12,115 nt of DNA from positions 1-12,115 of the forward strand of contig JANOAX010000267.1 of the NCBI GenBank assembly GCA_031411335.1, given 5' to 3'. Shown in pieces: positions 1-4,979 of the stretch; the stretch's first letter is position 1; each line of letters opens with the position of its first letter. Both the position numbers and the translations under genes were made by a program. Below the pieces are notes generated by a model. The model worked only from the letters and a program-made list of their open reading frames with translations, was not told where the DNA came from and ran no database searches. Source of the stretch: JAJTFW01 sp031411335 (lineage in GTDB: Bacteria; Bacteroidota; Bacteroidia; AKYH767-A; OLB10).

Positions 1-417
1 ATTTTATCGGCAGGTGTTCCAGTGATGGGCCACTTAGGATTGACACCACAATCGATTTATAAATTTGGAACGTATGTAGTGAGAGCAAAAGAAGAAGCCG
101 AAGCACAGCGATTACGAGAAGATGCCCACTTGCTAGAAGAATTAGGTTGTTTCAGTATTGTTTTAGAAAAAATTCCGGCTCAGTTAGCGAAAGAAGTTTC
201 GAGTGGCTTAAAAATTCCAACCATTGGCATCGGCGCTGGTAATGGCTGCGACGGACAAGTGCTCGTTCTACATGATATGTTAGGCATCAACAAAGATTTT
301 AATCCTCGTTTTTTAAGACGGTACATGAATTTGTTTGATGACATTCAAGAAGCTACCAAGCGTTACATTGCCGATGTGAAATCGAAAGATTTTCCAAATG
401 AACAAGAGCAATATTAA
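1..417 (+). CDS. panB: 3-methyl-2-oxobutanoate hydroxymethyltransferase, C-terminal part (5' end outside window)
   Basis: Ketopantoate hydroxymethyltransferase, a cytosolic enzyme that uses 5,10-methylenetetrahydrofolate to hydroxymethylate 2-oxoisovalerate, the first committed step of pantothenate (CoA) synthesis. The frame is open from base 1, so the gene is cut by the window edge; 138 codons remain, about half of a protein usually around 265-270 aa. Visible family signatures are PVMGHLGLTPQS near the left edge, the conserved acidic segment VLEKIP (the Glu codon at 166-168 aligns with the catalytic Glu181 of the E. coli enzyme from memory), and IPTIGIGAGNGCDGQVLVLHD, all in the expected order of the TIM-barrel fold. 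It overlaps the start of the following pseudouridine synthase gene by 20 nt, so the two are very likely co-transcribed. Identification is secure; only the length of the missing part is unknown. Confidence 0.96.
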   Translation: MLSAGVPVMGHLGLTPQSIYKFGTYVVRAKEEAEAQRLREDAHLLEELGCFSIVLEKIPAQLAKEVSSGLKIPTIGIGAGNGCDGQVLVLHDMLGINKDFNPRFLRRYMNLFDDIQEATKRYIADVKSKDFPNEQEQY

Positions 418-1123
418 TGGAGATATTGGAGTGCAAAATTTAGAAATTTTATACGAAGACAATCACATCATTGCCGTCAATAAAAAGACGGGTGAAATTG
501 TTCAGGGCGATAAAACCGGTGATGAACCCTTAAGTGAAAAAGTAAAAGTCTACGTAAAAGAAAAATACAACAAACCCGGTGATGTTTTTTTAGGTGTTAT
601 TCATCGCATCGATCGTCCTGTGAGTGGTGTGGTGTTATTTGCACGCACCAGCAAAGCGTTAGAGCGAATGAACAAACTTTTTCGAGACAAAGAAATCAAA
701 AAAACCTATTGGGCTGTTGTTAAGAATTTACCTCCGCAAAACGAGGATACCCTCATTCGTTATCTCATCAAGAATGAGAAAATGAACAAAAGTTTTGCGT
801 CCATGCAACCCAAGACAGGCGCATTAGAAAGCAGTTTAACCTACACCCTACTCGCTTCGTCAGATACCTATCATTTATTAAACATTGATCCGCAAACAGG
901 CCGCCATCATCAAATTCGAGTTATGTTAGCGGATATAGGTTGTCCCATCAAAGGCGATTTAAAGTATGGATTCAACCGTAGTAATCCAGATGGTAGCATC
1001 CATCTCCACGCCCGAGCCATACAATTCACACATCCTGTTTCTGGTGAATCCATAAAAATCACCGCCCCCGCCCCCGTTTCCGATCCCGTTTGGAAATATT
1101 TTAATGAGGTTTGTGGCGGGTGA
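398..1123 (+). CDS. RluA-family RNA pseudouridine synthase
   Basis: Predicted cytosolic pseudouridine synthase of the RluA family, which isomerises specific uridines in rRNA or tRNA. The catalytic motif HRIDRPVSG is at residues 69-77, with D72 as the expected nucleophile. The C-terminal family block TGRHHQIRV...GCPIKGDLKYG follows, then the HLHARAI motif. There is no N-terminal S4 domain; at 241 aa this is the short single-domain form, so the exact target (23S rRNA or tRNA) cannot be told. Two starts are possible: ATG at 398, which overlaps panB by 20 nt, or GTG at 431, which has GGAG 8 nt upstream and would begin just before the conserved LEILYEDNHIIAVNK segment. I give the ATG because Bacteroidota rarely depend on Shine-Dalgarno sites, but the GTG is a real alternative. 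The overlap with panB indicates translational coupling in one operon. Confidence 0.92.
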   Translation: MNKSNINGDIGVQNLEILYEDNHIIAVNKKTGEIVQGDKTGDEPLSEKVKVYVKEKYNKPGDVFLGVIHRIDRPVSGVVLFARTSKALERMNKLFRDKEIKKTYWAVVKNLPPQNEDTLIRYLIKNEKMNKSFASMQPKTGALESSLTYTLLASSDTYHLLNIDPQTGRHHQIRVMLADIGCPIKGDLKYGFNRSNPDGSIHLHARAIQFTHPVSGESIKITAPAPVSDPVWKYFNEVCGG

Positions 1124-1142
1124 AGGTTAACGAGTTTAACAT

Positions 1143-1196
1143 CCCACAGCATAGGGTTTAAACCCTATGCTGTGGGGGTTTAAACCCTATGCTGTG
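1143..1196. repeat. REP-like palindrome plus a direct half-repeat next to the RAYT gene
   Basis: A perfect 34-bp palindrome occupies 1143-1176: the left arm CCCACAGCATAGGGTTT (1143-1159) is the exact reverse complement of 1160-1176. Its right part (1154-1174) is then repeated directly and exactly at 1176-1196, giving a 21-bp direct repeat with one base between copies. The block lies between the stop codons of two convergent genes and 21 bp from the 3' end of an IS200-like Y1 transposase. Such palindromes beside single-copy RAYT genes are the expected REP/substrate arrangement. The hairpin may also serve as a bidirectional terminator for the convergent genes, although neither side has a convincing T-run. 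No second copy is present in the window. Confidence 0.8.
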
Positions 1197-1217
1197 AGGA
1201 AATTATCAATTATATTA

Positions 1218-1631
1218 TTAGGTAATATCGATTTCATGATCCACCCACACATCATTCATTTTATGATGCCTTTTTTGATTTCGGATATAATTGGCAATGT
1301 AATCTATGTTTGAATGATCGACCGAAAATGCACCATATCCAATTTGCCACATGAAATTCGTATTTAGTAATTTTCGTTCATTAATATAATGGGAACTGCT
1401 CCCTTTTACGAATTTGATAATCTCTGAAATTGATTTAGTTCTACTCATCAAAAACAAACAATGAACATGATCTGGCATTCCATTAATGATGACGACAGAA
1501 CAACCCATATCATTAAATTTTGCTTTAATAAATTCATGAATTTCATTCTCAATTGATGAATAAATCAATTTTTGCCTGTATTTAGTACTCCATACAGCAT
1601 GTACTAGAATTCTGTTAAATGATGTTGACAT
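1218..1631 (-). CDS. IS200/IS605-like Y1 (HUH) transposase, REP-associated tyrosine transposase type
   Basis: Single-strand DNA transposase of the Y1 HUH family. In the 137-aa product the HUH metal-binding pair is H55-V-H57 in the segment GMPDHVHCLF, and the likely nucleophile is Y115 in NYIRNQ, with Q119 and HH122-123 following in the usual order; the WQIGYGAFSV block at 95-104 is also typical. I start it at the ATG at 1631, giving MSTSFNRILVHAVWSTKYRQ, which matches where such proteins begin. An upstream in-frame TTG at 1673 would add 14 atypical residues and lies on the candidate promoter. The protein ends soon after HHK, without the longer acidic tail (EEYxxFLxxxxIxY) that many relatives carry, so it may be a naturally short variant or have an altered C-terminus. 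The adjacent REP-like palindrome and the lack of flanking IS ends suggest a domesticated single-copy RAYT rather than a full insertion sequence. Confidence 0.88.
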   Translation of the reverse strand: MSTSFNRILVHAVWSTKYRQKLIYSSIENEIHEFIKAKFNDMGCSVVIINGMPDHVHCLFLMSRTKSISEIIKFVKGSSSHYINERKLLNTNFMWQIGYGAFSVDHSNIDYIANYIRNQKRHHKMNDVWVDHEIDIT

Positions 1632-1670
1632 AAAATAATATTTGGAAAAATGTTTATATGAAATCGTGTA

Positions 1671-1678
1671 CAAATTTA
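1671..1678 (-). promoter_or_regulatory. Candidate -7 promoter box of the Y1 transposase gene
   Basis: The minus strand reads TAAATTTG here, matching the Bacteroidota -7 consensus TAnnTTTG, 39 nt upstream of the chosen ATG at 1631. A clear -33 TTTG is not visible; the upstream stretch is nearly pure A/T. This placement argues against the alternative TTG start at 1673. Confidence 0.35.
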
Positions 1679-1762
1679 ATATAAAAAATTAAAAAAAAGA
1701 AAATATTATATTCCCTTCGTTCTAATTATGCTCTCCTACTCTAAAGTTTCGAAGGGCGAAGA

Positions 1763-1779
1763 TGGAGTCGGTGGGATTT
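1763..1779 (-). repeat. 17-bp copy of the tmRNA 3' end (possible att remnant)
   Basis: TGGAGTCGGTGGGATTT at 1763-1779 is identical, in the same orientation, to 1857-1873, which is the discriminator base, 3' acceptor strand and part of the T-arm of the tmRNA gene. Identity stops abruptly on both sides. Duplications of a tRNA or tmRNA 3' end are the hallmark left by tyrosine-recombinase integration. Only 77 nt lie between the copies and no integrase is in view, so this would be a remnant, not an element. Confidence 0.55.
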
Positions 1780-1813
1780 CAAAAATGTGTTCCCATCTTT
1801 CTCAAAAAGTGAG

Positions 1814-1848
1814 TCAATGCAAAACCTTATTTGCAGGTTTTGCATTGA
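1814..1848 (-). terminator. Hairpin terminator downstream of tmRNA
   Basis: A perfect 13-bp stem pairs TCAATGCAAAACC (1814-1826) with 1836-1848 around a 9-nt loop. It begins 9 nt past the mature 3' end of the tmRNA. In the tmRNA direction it is followed within about 5 nt by a run of five T (1805-1809), as expected of an intrinsic terminator, although the T-run is short and slightly displaced. Confidence 0.65.
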
Positions 1849-1856
1849 TCATTCTG

Positions 1857-2251
1857 TGGAGTCGGTGGGATTTGAACCCACGTCCAGCTAGGGAATCAAC
1901 AAGCTTTCTACATGCTTAGTTTCTGCTTGGATTGTCGGGAAAACCTTAGGTGAGAATCAAACCAATGTTTTCCGTAGTTTCTTTATCTTATCGTACCGCC
2001 GAAACTTCGGTGCGACCAGCCTGCCATTGTGATGCCCTGATCCTCCGCCCGGCAGGCGGGAGGCAGTGGTAGAGCAGCTCGTCTCGGCTCCTAGAGCCGT
2101 AGATGAAGTTAATTCCTATTAGGAATTAAGCAGCAAGCGCATAATTGTTTTCGCCAGTTAAAGCGATTGGAACTTGTGTTTTAAGGGATAAATTCCAACT
2201 CCCTGCATGCTTACCTGCGTATTACTCCTCCTGTCGATTCCTGTCGACCCC
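1857..2251 (-). ncRNA. ssrA: Transfer-messenger RNA (tmRNA)
   Basis: 395-nt tmRNA that rescues stalled ribosomes with SmpB. The 5' end GGGGUCG (from 2251) pairs with CGACUCC at the 3' end as a 7-bp acceptor stem whose third pair is G-U, the alanine identity element. The T-arm GUGGG-UUCAAAU-CCCAC is intact. The tag reading frame is at 2126-2155 on the minus strand and encodes GENNYALAA followed by UAA, a Bacteroidota-type tag; the stop codon lies in a perfect 9-bp hairpin (UUAAUUCCU/AGGAAUUAA). The 3' CCA is not encoded: the discriminator A is followed by CAG, so CCA must be added by nucleotidyltransferase. Downstream of the tag are several hairpins that fit the pseudoknot region, including a GC-rich one at 2042-2063. 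The gene has its own likely promoter and terminator. Identification is secure; ends are set from the acceptor stem. Confidence 0.97.
2126..2155 (-). other. tmRNA tag-peptide reading frame (GENNYALAA, stop)
   Basis: Nine sense codons, beginning with the resume codon GGC at 2153-2155, then the UAA stop at 2126-2128. The tag ends in ALAA, the hydrophobic-alanine degron recognised by ClpXP-type proteases. The charged tmRNA supplies an alanine before the first coded residue. Confidence 0.93.
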
Positions 2252-2270
2252 ATATTTTCAAAGAACTGTG

Positions 2271-2278
2271 CAAAGATA
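2271..2278 (-). promoter_or_regulatory. ssrA: Candidate -7 promoter box for ssrA
   Basis: The minus strand reads TATCTTTG, a full match to the Bacteroidota -7 consensus TAnnTTTG, ending 20 nt before the mature tmRNA 5' end. That spacing leaves a short 5' leader to be removed by RNase P. No convincing -33 TTTG can be picked out upstream. Confidence 0.55.
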
Positions 2279-2374
2279 AGGATTCAATTAAGAATTATGA
2301 ATGAAGAATTCAGAATTCCCCCACATACCGATAGCAATCGAAATCTATTTTAATCACCCATTTTCCCATTTCCC

Positions 2375-2475
2375 TCGCGAGGCTTCGCGATTGCAAACTC
2401 ACCATCCCGATAACTATCGAGACACCAACTCACCAACTCACCAACTCACCAACTCACCATCTCGAAGCCTCGCGA
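2375..2475. repeat. 13-bp inverted repeat flanking the 8-nt tandem tract
   Basis: TCGCGAGGCTTCG at 2375-2387 is the exact reverse complement of 2463-2475, with 75 nt between. The left arm continues to TCGCGA at 2390 and can also fold on itself. The enclosed segment contains the CCCGATAACTATCGAG palindrome and the octamer repeats, so the whole looks like nested insertions of small intergenic repeats. Confidence 0.6.
2423..2460. repeat. 8-nt tandem repeat (CACCAACT), four exact units plus a partial one
   Basis: The unit CACCAACT occurs four times head to tail at 2423-2454 and then decays into CACCAT. Written in the phase CAACTCAC it matches the degenerate 8-nt units at 8735-8773, so the two tracts share the consensus CAAYTYRC. 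Confidence 0.85.
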
Positions 2476-2597
2476 CACCAATCCACCTCTCTCACTCTCC
2501 TACTCACTCTCAAAATGTAAGATTTCTACCATTTTCGTCCCGAAATAGCCTCTCTTTTGGATTCAACTTTGATTGTCTTTTTTTGATTATTCTAAAA

Positions 2598-3818
2598 TTG
2601 CATTCAGAAAAGATACTTCGGTTCATTGCTGCAACAACACTTTGTTGTAGTTTGCATTTACAGTCTCATGCCCAAGTGAGTATTGTAAGTGCAAGTGCGC
2701 AATCGACGACTAGCTTTTCCTATAATGCAACTGCTGGAAGTAATCGATTGCTACTTGTGATCGTTTCTGCAGATTATAATGGATATAATTCAGTCAACTC
2801 TATTACTTGGGGTAATAAGTCACTCACCGCAATTGATGGGGTAACGTTTGGGCTTTTTTATTATAGTCATACTTCATCTTTTTATTTGAAAGAAAGTGAT
2901 ATTTCATCTGTCACAGGAAATACAATGGTAGTAAGCAATTCAACGGGTGCAAGTATTCGTTCAATTTCTTTAAAAACAGTGATGCTTCGCAACGTGTTGC
3001 AGTCGATGCCCATCTCTGAAACAGTAACGAATGCCAACTTTCTTTTATCCTCTATTTCATTAGGCTCTTCTATTAGTTCAGATAACGGTGATATGGTTAT
3101 TGCTGCTACTACTTCTGATAGAAATAGTATAAATTTTACTTGCTCTGGAACTGGATTTAATGAGTTGTTTGATATGCAATCGGCCAACTTAAGCTCTGCA
3201 GTTTCTTATCGATCTATTTCATCGAATTTGACACATTCCTCACCCAGTTTTACAGGAAGTATTTTTTCATTTCGTATGACAATGATTGGTTTTGAAGTGA
3301 ACTCGACACTCAATCCTCTCCCCGTTTCGTTCATTGATTTTACAGCTAAAGATCAAGAACAAGATTTGGTTTTTGGGTGGAAAGTAGCTCAAGAAGAAAA
3401 TAACGATTTTTTTACGTTGGAGGAGTCTAGTGATCTCTTAAATTGGAATTTAGTTGCAACAATTCAAAGCAAAGGAAATACATCCAATGTAAGATCGTAT
3501 GATTATTATGCAGAAATTCCTCCCCAATCGAGGTATTATCGATTAAGTCAAACTGATTTGGATGGTTCTCATGCTGTTTTATCTACTATCTTTTATAAAA
3601 GGAAGACAGTACTTCCTTGGATAAATAGTAATGAACTATTCGCTAAGTTTAACTGTAAAGCAATCAATTTTCAAGGACAAGTGATTGCAGCATGTGATCA
3701 TTGTAGTCCAAAAATATTTATGGCCGATGCATTTGTTCAGTATCCCACATTTATTCTCGAATTGGAGACCGATAGAGAAACTGTTTTTAGAGGAGTGGTG
3801 GCTGTGGAAGATCGATAA
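2598..3818 (+). CDS. Secreted protein with a T9SS-substrate-like C-terminal module
   Basis: Function unknown. The product (406 aa) starts with a signal peptide: basic HSEKILR, hydrophobic FIAATTLCC, and likely cleavage after SHA at residue 25. Residues about 27-235 form a serine/threonine-rich beta domain with motifs AGSNRLLLVIVSADY, SITWGNKSLT, FYLKESDI and MLRNVLQSMPI, a pattern I associate with secreted Bacteroidota proteins but cannot name. Residues 241-323 are the familiar module LPVSFIDFTA...WKVAQEENNDFFTLEES...YYRLSQTDLDG that normally precedes a type IX secretion sorting domain. The last 80 residues are not a canonical type A sorting domain, but the ending TFILELETDRETVFRGVVAVEDR-like strand pattern could be a diverged one. 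No ATG fits the signal peptide; TTG at 2598 does (TTG 2583 is an alternative), and the ATG at 2301 would add about 99 repeat-encoded residues. A start-codon mutation is possible. Confidence 0.7.
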   Translation: MHSEKILRFIAATTLCCSLHLQSHAQVSIVSASAQSTTSFSYNATAGSNRLLLVIVSADYNGYNSVNSITWGNKSLTAIDGVTFGLFYYSHTSSFYLKESDISSVTGNTMVVSNSTGASIRSISLKTVMLRNVLQSMPISETVTNANFLLSSISLGSSISSDNGDMVIAATTSDRNSINFTCSGTGFNELFDMQSANLSSAVSYRSISSNLTHSSPSFTGSIFSFRMTMIGFEVNSTLNPLPVSFIDFTAKDQEQDLVFGWKVAQEENNDFFTLEESSDLLNWNLVATIQSKGNTSNVRSYDYYAEIPPQSRYYRLSQTDLDGSHAVLSTIFYKRKTVLPWINSNELFAKFNCKAINFQGQVIAACDHCSPKIFMADAFVQYPTFILELETDRETVFRGVVAVEDR

Positions 3819-3942
3819 CGAAATACCTTGCGTTTCAGTATTATTTTTCTACGTTTCAAGCATTGTTTTTATTGAATGACGTACATCGTCGGTTTGATTT
3901 TATTATTTTTTCTATCTTCATCGTTCCTATCTAAATCGATTT

Positions 3943-4815
3943 ATGGAACTGAAAATTACTTCCCTCTCAAAGACTTATTCCAATGGTGTAAAGGCTTTGC
4001 ATGATGTTAACCTCACCATTTCAACCGGAATGTATGGTTTACTCGGACCGAATGGCGCCGGAAAATCAACTTTGATGCGTACCATCGCCACTTTACAAGA
4101 AGCGGATAGTGGTACCGTTATGTTGGGTGATTTAGATGTGCTCAAAGAAAAATTAGAAGTGCGTAAACTCCTGGGATATTTGCCGCAGGAATTTGGCGTT
4201 TATCCAAAGGTTTCAGCGTATGATATGTTGGAGCATATTGCCATTTTGAAGGGAATCAGCGTAGAGCGAAAAACGGTTGTTGAAGATTTGCTAAAACGTG
4301 TTAACCTTTGGGATGTTCGTAAAAAAGCGCTCGGTGGATTTTCAGGAGGGATGAAGCAACGTTTTGGTATTGCTCAGGCTTTACTGGGAGATCCTAAATT
4401 GATTATTGTAGATGAGCCTACCGCAGGATTAGATCCTGGTGAGCGTAACCGCTTTTATAACTTGTTAAGTGAGATTGGTGAACAAGTAATTGTGATTTTG
4501 TCGACACATATCGTGGATGATGTGAAAGAACTCTGTAGTCAAATGGCGATTATCGATAAAGGTAGAGTTCTTTTTGAAGGAAGTCCGATGGATGCACTCT
4601 CTTCCATCAATGGAAAAATTTGGCGTCGCGAGGTGAGCAAACATGATATTCCAGAATTTACCGAGAAGTATCCCGTTATTTCTACACGTATGGTTGCTGG
4701 CAAACCGCTCGCTCATGTCTATAGTGATCATTCTCCTGATACCGGTTTCGAATCTATTCAAGCAGATTTGGAAGATGTGTTTTTTACGCATATCAAAGGC
4801 TTTCGTAACCAATAA
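3943..4815 (+). CDS. ABC transporter ATP-binding protein
   Basis: Cytosolic ATPase subunit of an ABC-2 type (COG1131-like) transporter, 290 aa. All nucleotide-binding motifs are intact: Walker A GPNGAGKST (35-43), Q-loop Q82, signature FSGGMKQR (133-140), Walker B LIIVDEP with the catalytic E158, D-loop AGLDP (161-165) and switch H189. The last 70 residues form a C-terminal extension with YSDHSPDTGFESIQADLEDVFF, the usual LEDVFF ending of such exporters' ATPases. The next gene on the same strand encodes an ABC-2 permease, so this is its cognate ATPase and should dimerise on it. The 164-nt spacer between them, filled by a nested inverted repeat, is unusually long for partner genes. No good SD site is seen. 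The nearest promoter-like boxes (TTTG 3893, TATCTTCA 3913) are poor matches. Substrate is not predictable from the ATPase. Confidence 0.95.
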   Translation: MELKITSLSKTYSNGVKALHDVNLTISTGMYGLLGPNGAGKSTLMRTIATLQEADSGTVMLGDLDVLKEKLEVRKLLGYLPQEFGVYPKVSAYDMLEHIAILKGISVERKTVVEDLLKRVNLWDVRKKALGGFSGGMKQRFGIAQALLGDPKLIIVDEPTAGLDPGERNRFYNLLSEIGEQVIVILSTHIVDDVKELCSQMAIIDKGRVLFEGSPMDALSSINGKIWRREVSKHDIPEFTEKYPVISTRMVAGKPLAHVYSDHSPDTGFESIQADLEDVFFTHIKGFRNQ

Positions 4816-4824
4816 TTGTAAATT

Positions 4825-4947
4825 GTGTTTGTTCATAATGTCCGATTTCGTCGTTACTCTTGTCTTGAAAACAGTCATTTATTATAATAAACTCCTTGGT
4901 TTTCAAGACTGCGAAAGCCTCGAACTCGAACATTATGATCCAAACAC
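4825..4947. repeat. Nested imperfect inverted repeat filling the ATPase/permease spacer
   Basis: Arms read outside to inside: GTGTTTG (4825-4831) with CAAACAC (4941-4947); 4833-4850 with 4921-4938, 16 of 18 positions complementary; a symmetrical 11/11-nt unpaired region; GTCTTGAAAAC (4862-4872) with its exact complement 4899-4909; and inside the apical loop the perfect 14-bp palindrome TTTATTATAATAAA (4878-4891). As RNA it would form a hairpin of about 120 nt in the middle of the predicted operon transcript; as DNA it resembles a MITE-like palindromic unit. Confidence 0.85.
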
Positions 4948-4979
4948 TAACTTAATAGACAGACTCTAAATTGAAATTT

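Larger units (their letters stand above)
2252..2597. other. Gene-free intergenic patchwork of palindromes and tandem repeats
   Basis: The plus-strand frame is open from an ATG at 2301, but the stretch does not look coding. It holds, in order: the ssrA promoter; AATTC-rich quasi-repeats (2289-2318); two similar near-palindromic units, CCGATAGCAATCGA (2328-2341) and CCCGATAACTATCGAG (2406-2421); a 13-bp inverted repeat TCGCGAGGCTTCG (2375-2387) with its exact reverse complement at 2463-2475; and, between those arms, four exact 8-nt tandem units (2423-2454). Proline-, histidine- and serine-rich translation and lack of any domain support a non-coding reading. The promoter of the next gene should lie near its right end, but I see no convincing boxes. 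Confidence 0.7.

Noticed and set aside
910..1152. Minus-strand 80-aa frame opposite the pseudouridine synthase
   Set aside because: Antisense shadow of a strongly conserved coding segment, with no family resemblance.
1632..1673. TTG at 1673 as start of the Y1 transposase
   Set aside because: The extra 14 residues do not resemble the family N-terminus, and the codon overlaps a candidate -7 box; ATG at 1631 fits both.
1713..1756. CCCTTCG...CGAAGGG inverted repeat as a terminator
   Set aside because: Only 7 bp with a 30-nt loop; too weak to call, although it lies just beyond the att-like copy.
1728..1919. 63-aa plus-strand reading frame containing SRWDLNPRPARE
   Set aside because: This is the antisense translation of the tmRNA 3' end, a well-known false protein pattern from tRNA-like T-arms; it lies over ssrA and its terminator.
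2423..2460. Tandem units as a CRISPR array
   Set aside because: Units are 8 nt with no unique spacers and no cas genes nearby.
2301..2597. ATG at 2301 as start of the secreted protein
   Set aside because: It would place a clear signal peptide about 100 residues into the protein, and the added part is encoded by tandem repeats and palindromes.
3893..3920. Promoter TTTG-N16-TATCTTCA upstream of the ABC ATPase gene
   Set aside because: The -7 element departs from TAnnTTTG at its end and the spacer is short; chance similarity in T-rich DNA is likely.
4643..4969. Plus-strand frame of 108 aa overlapping the ATPase 3' end and spacer
   Set aside because: It is a shadow of the ATPase gene in another frame running into the inverted repeat; no domain or start signal.
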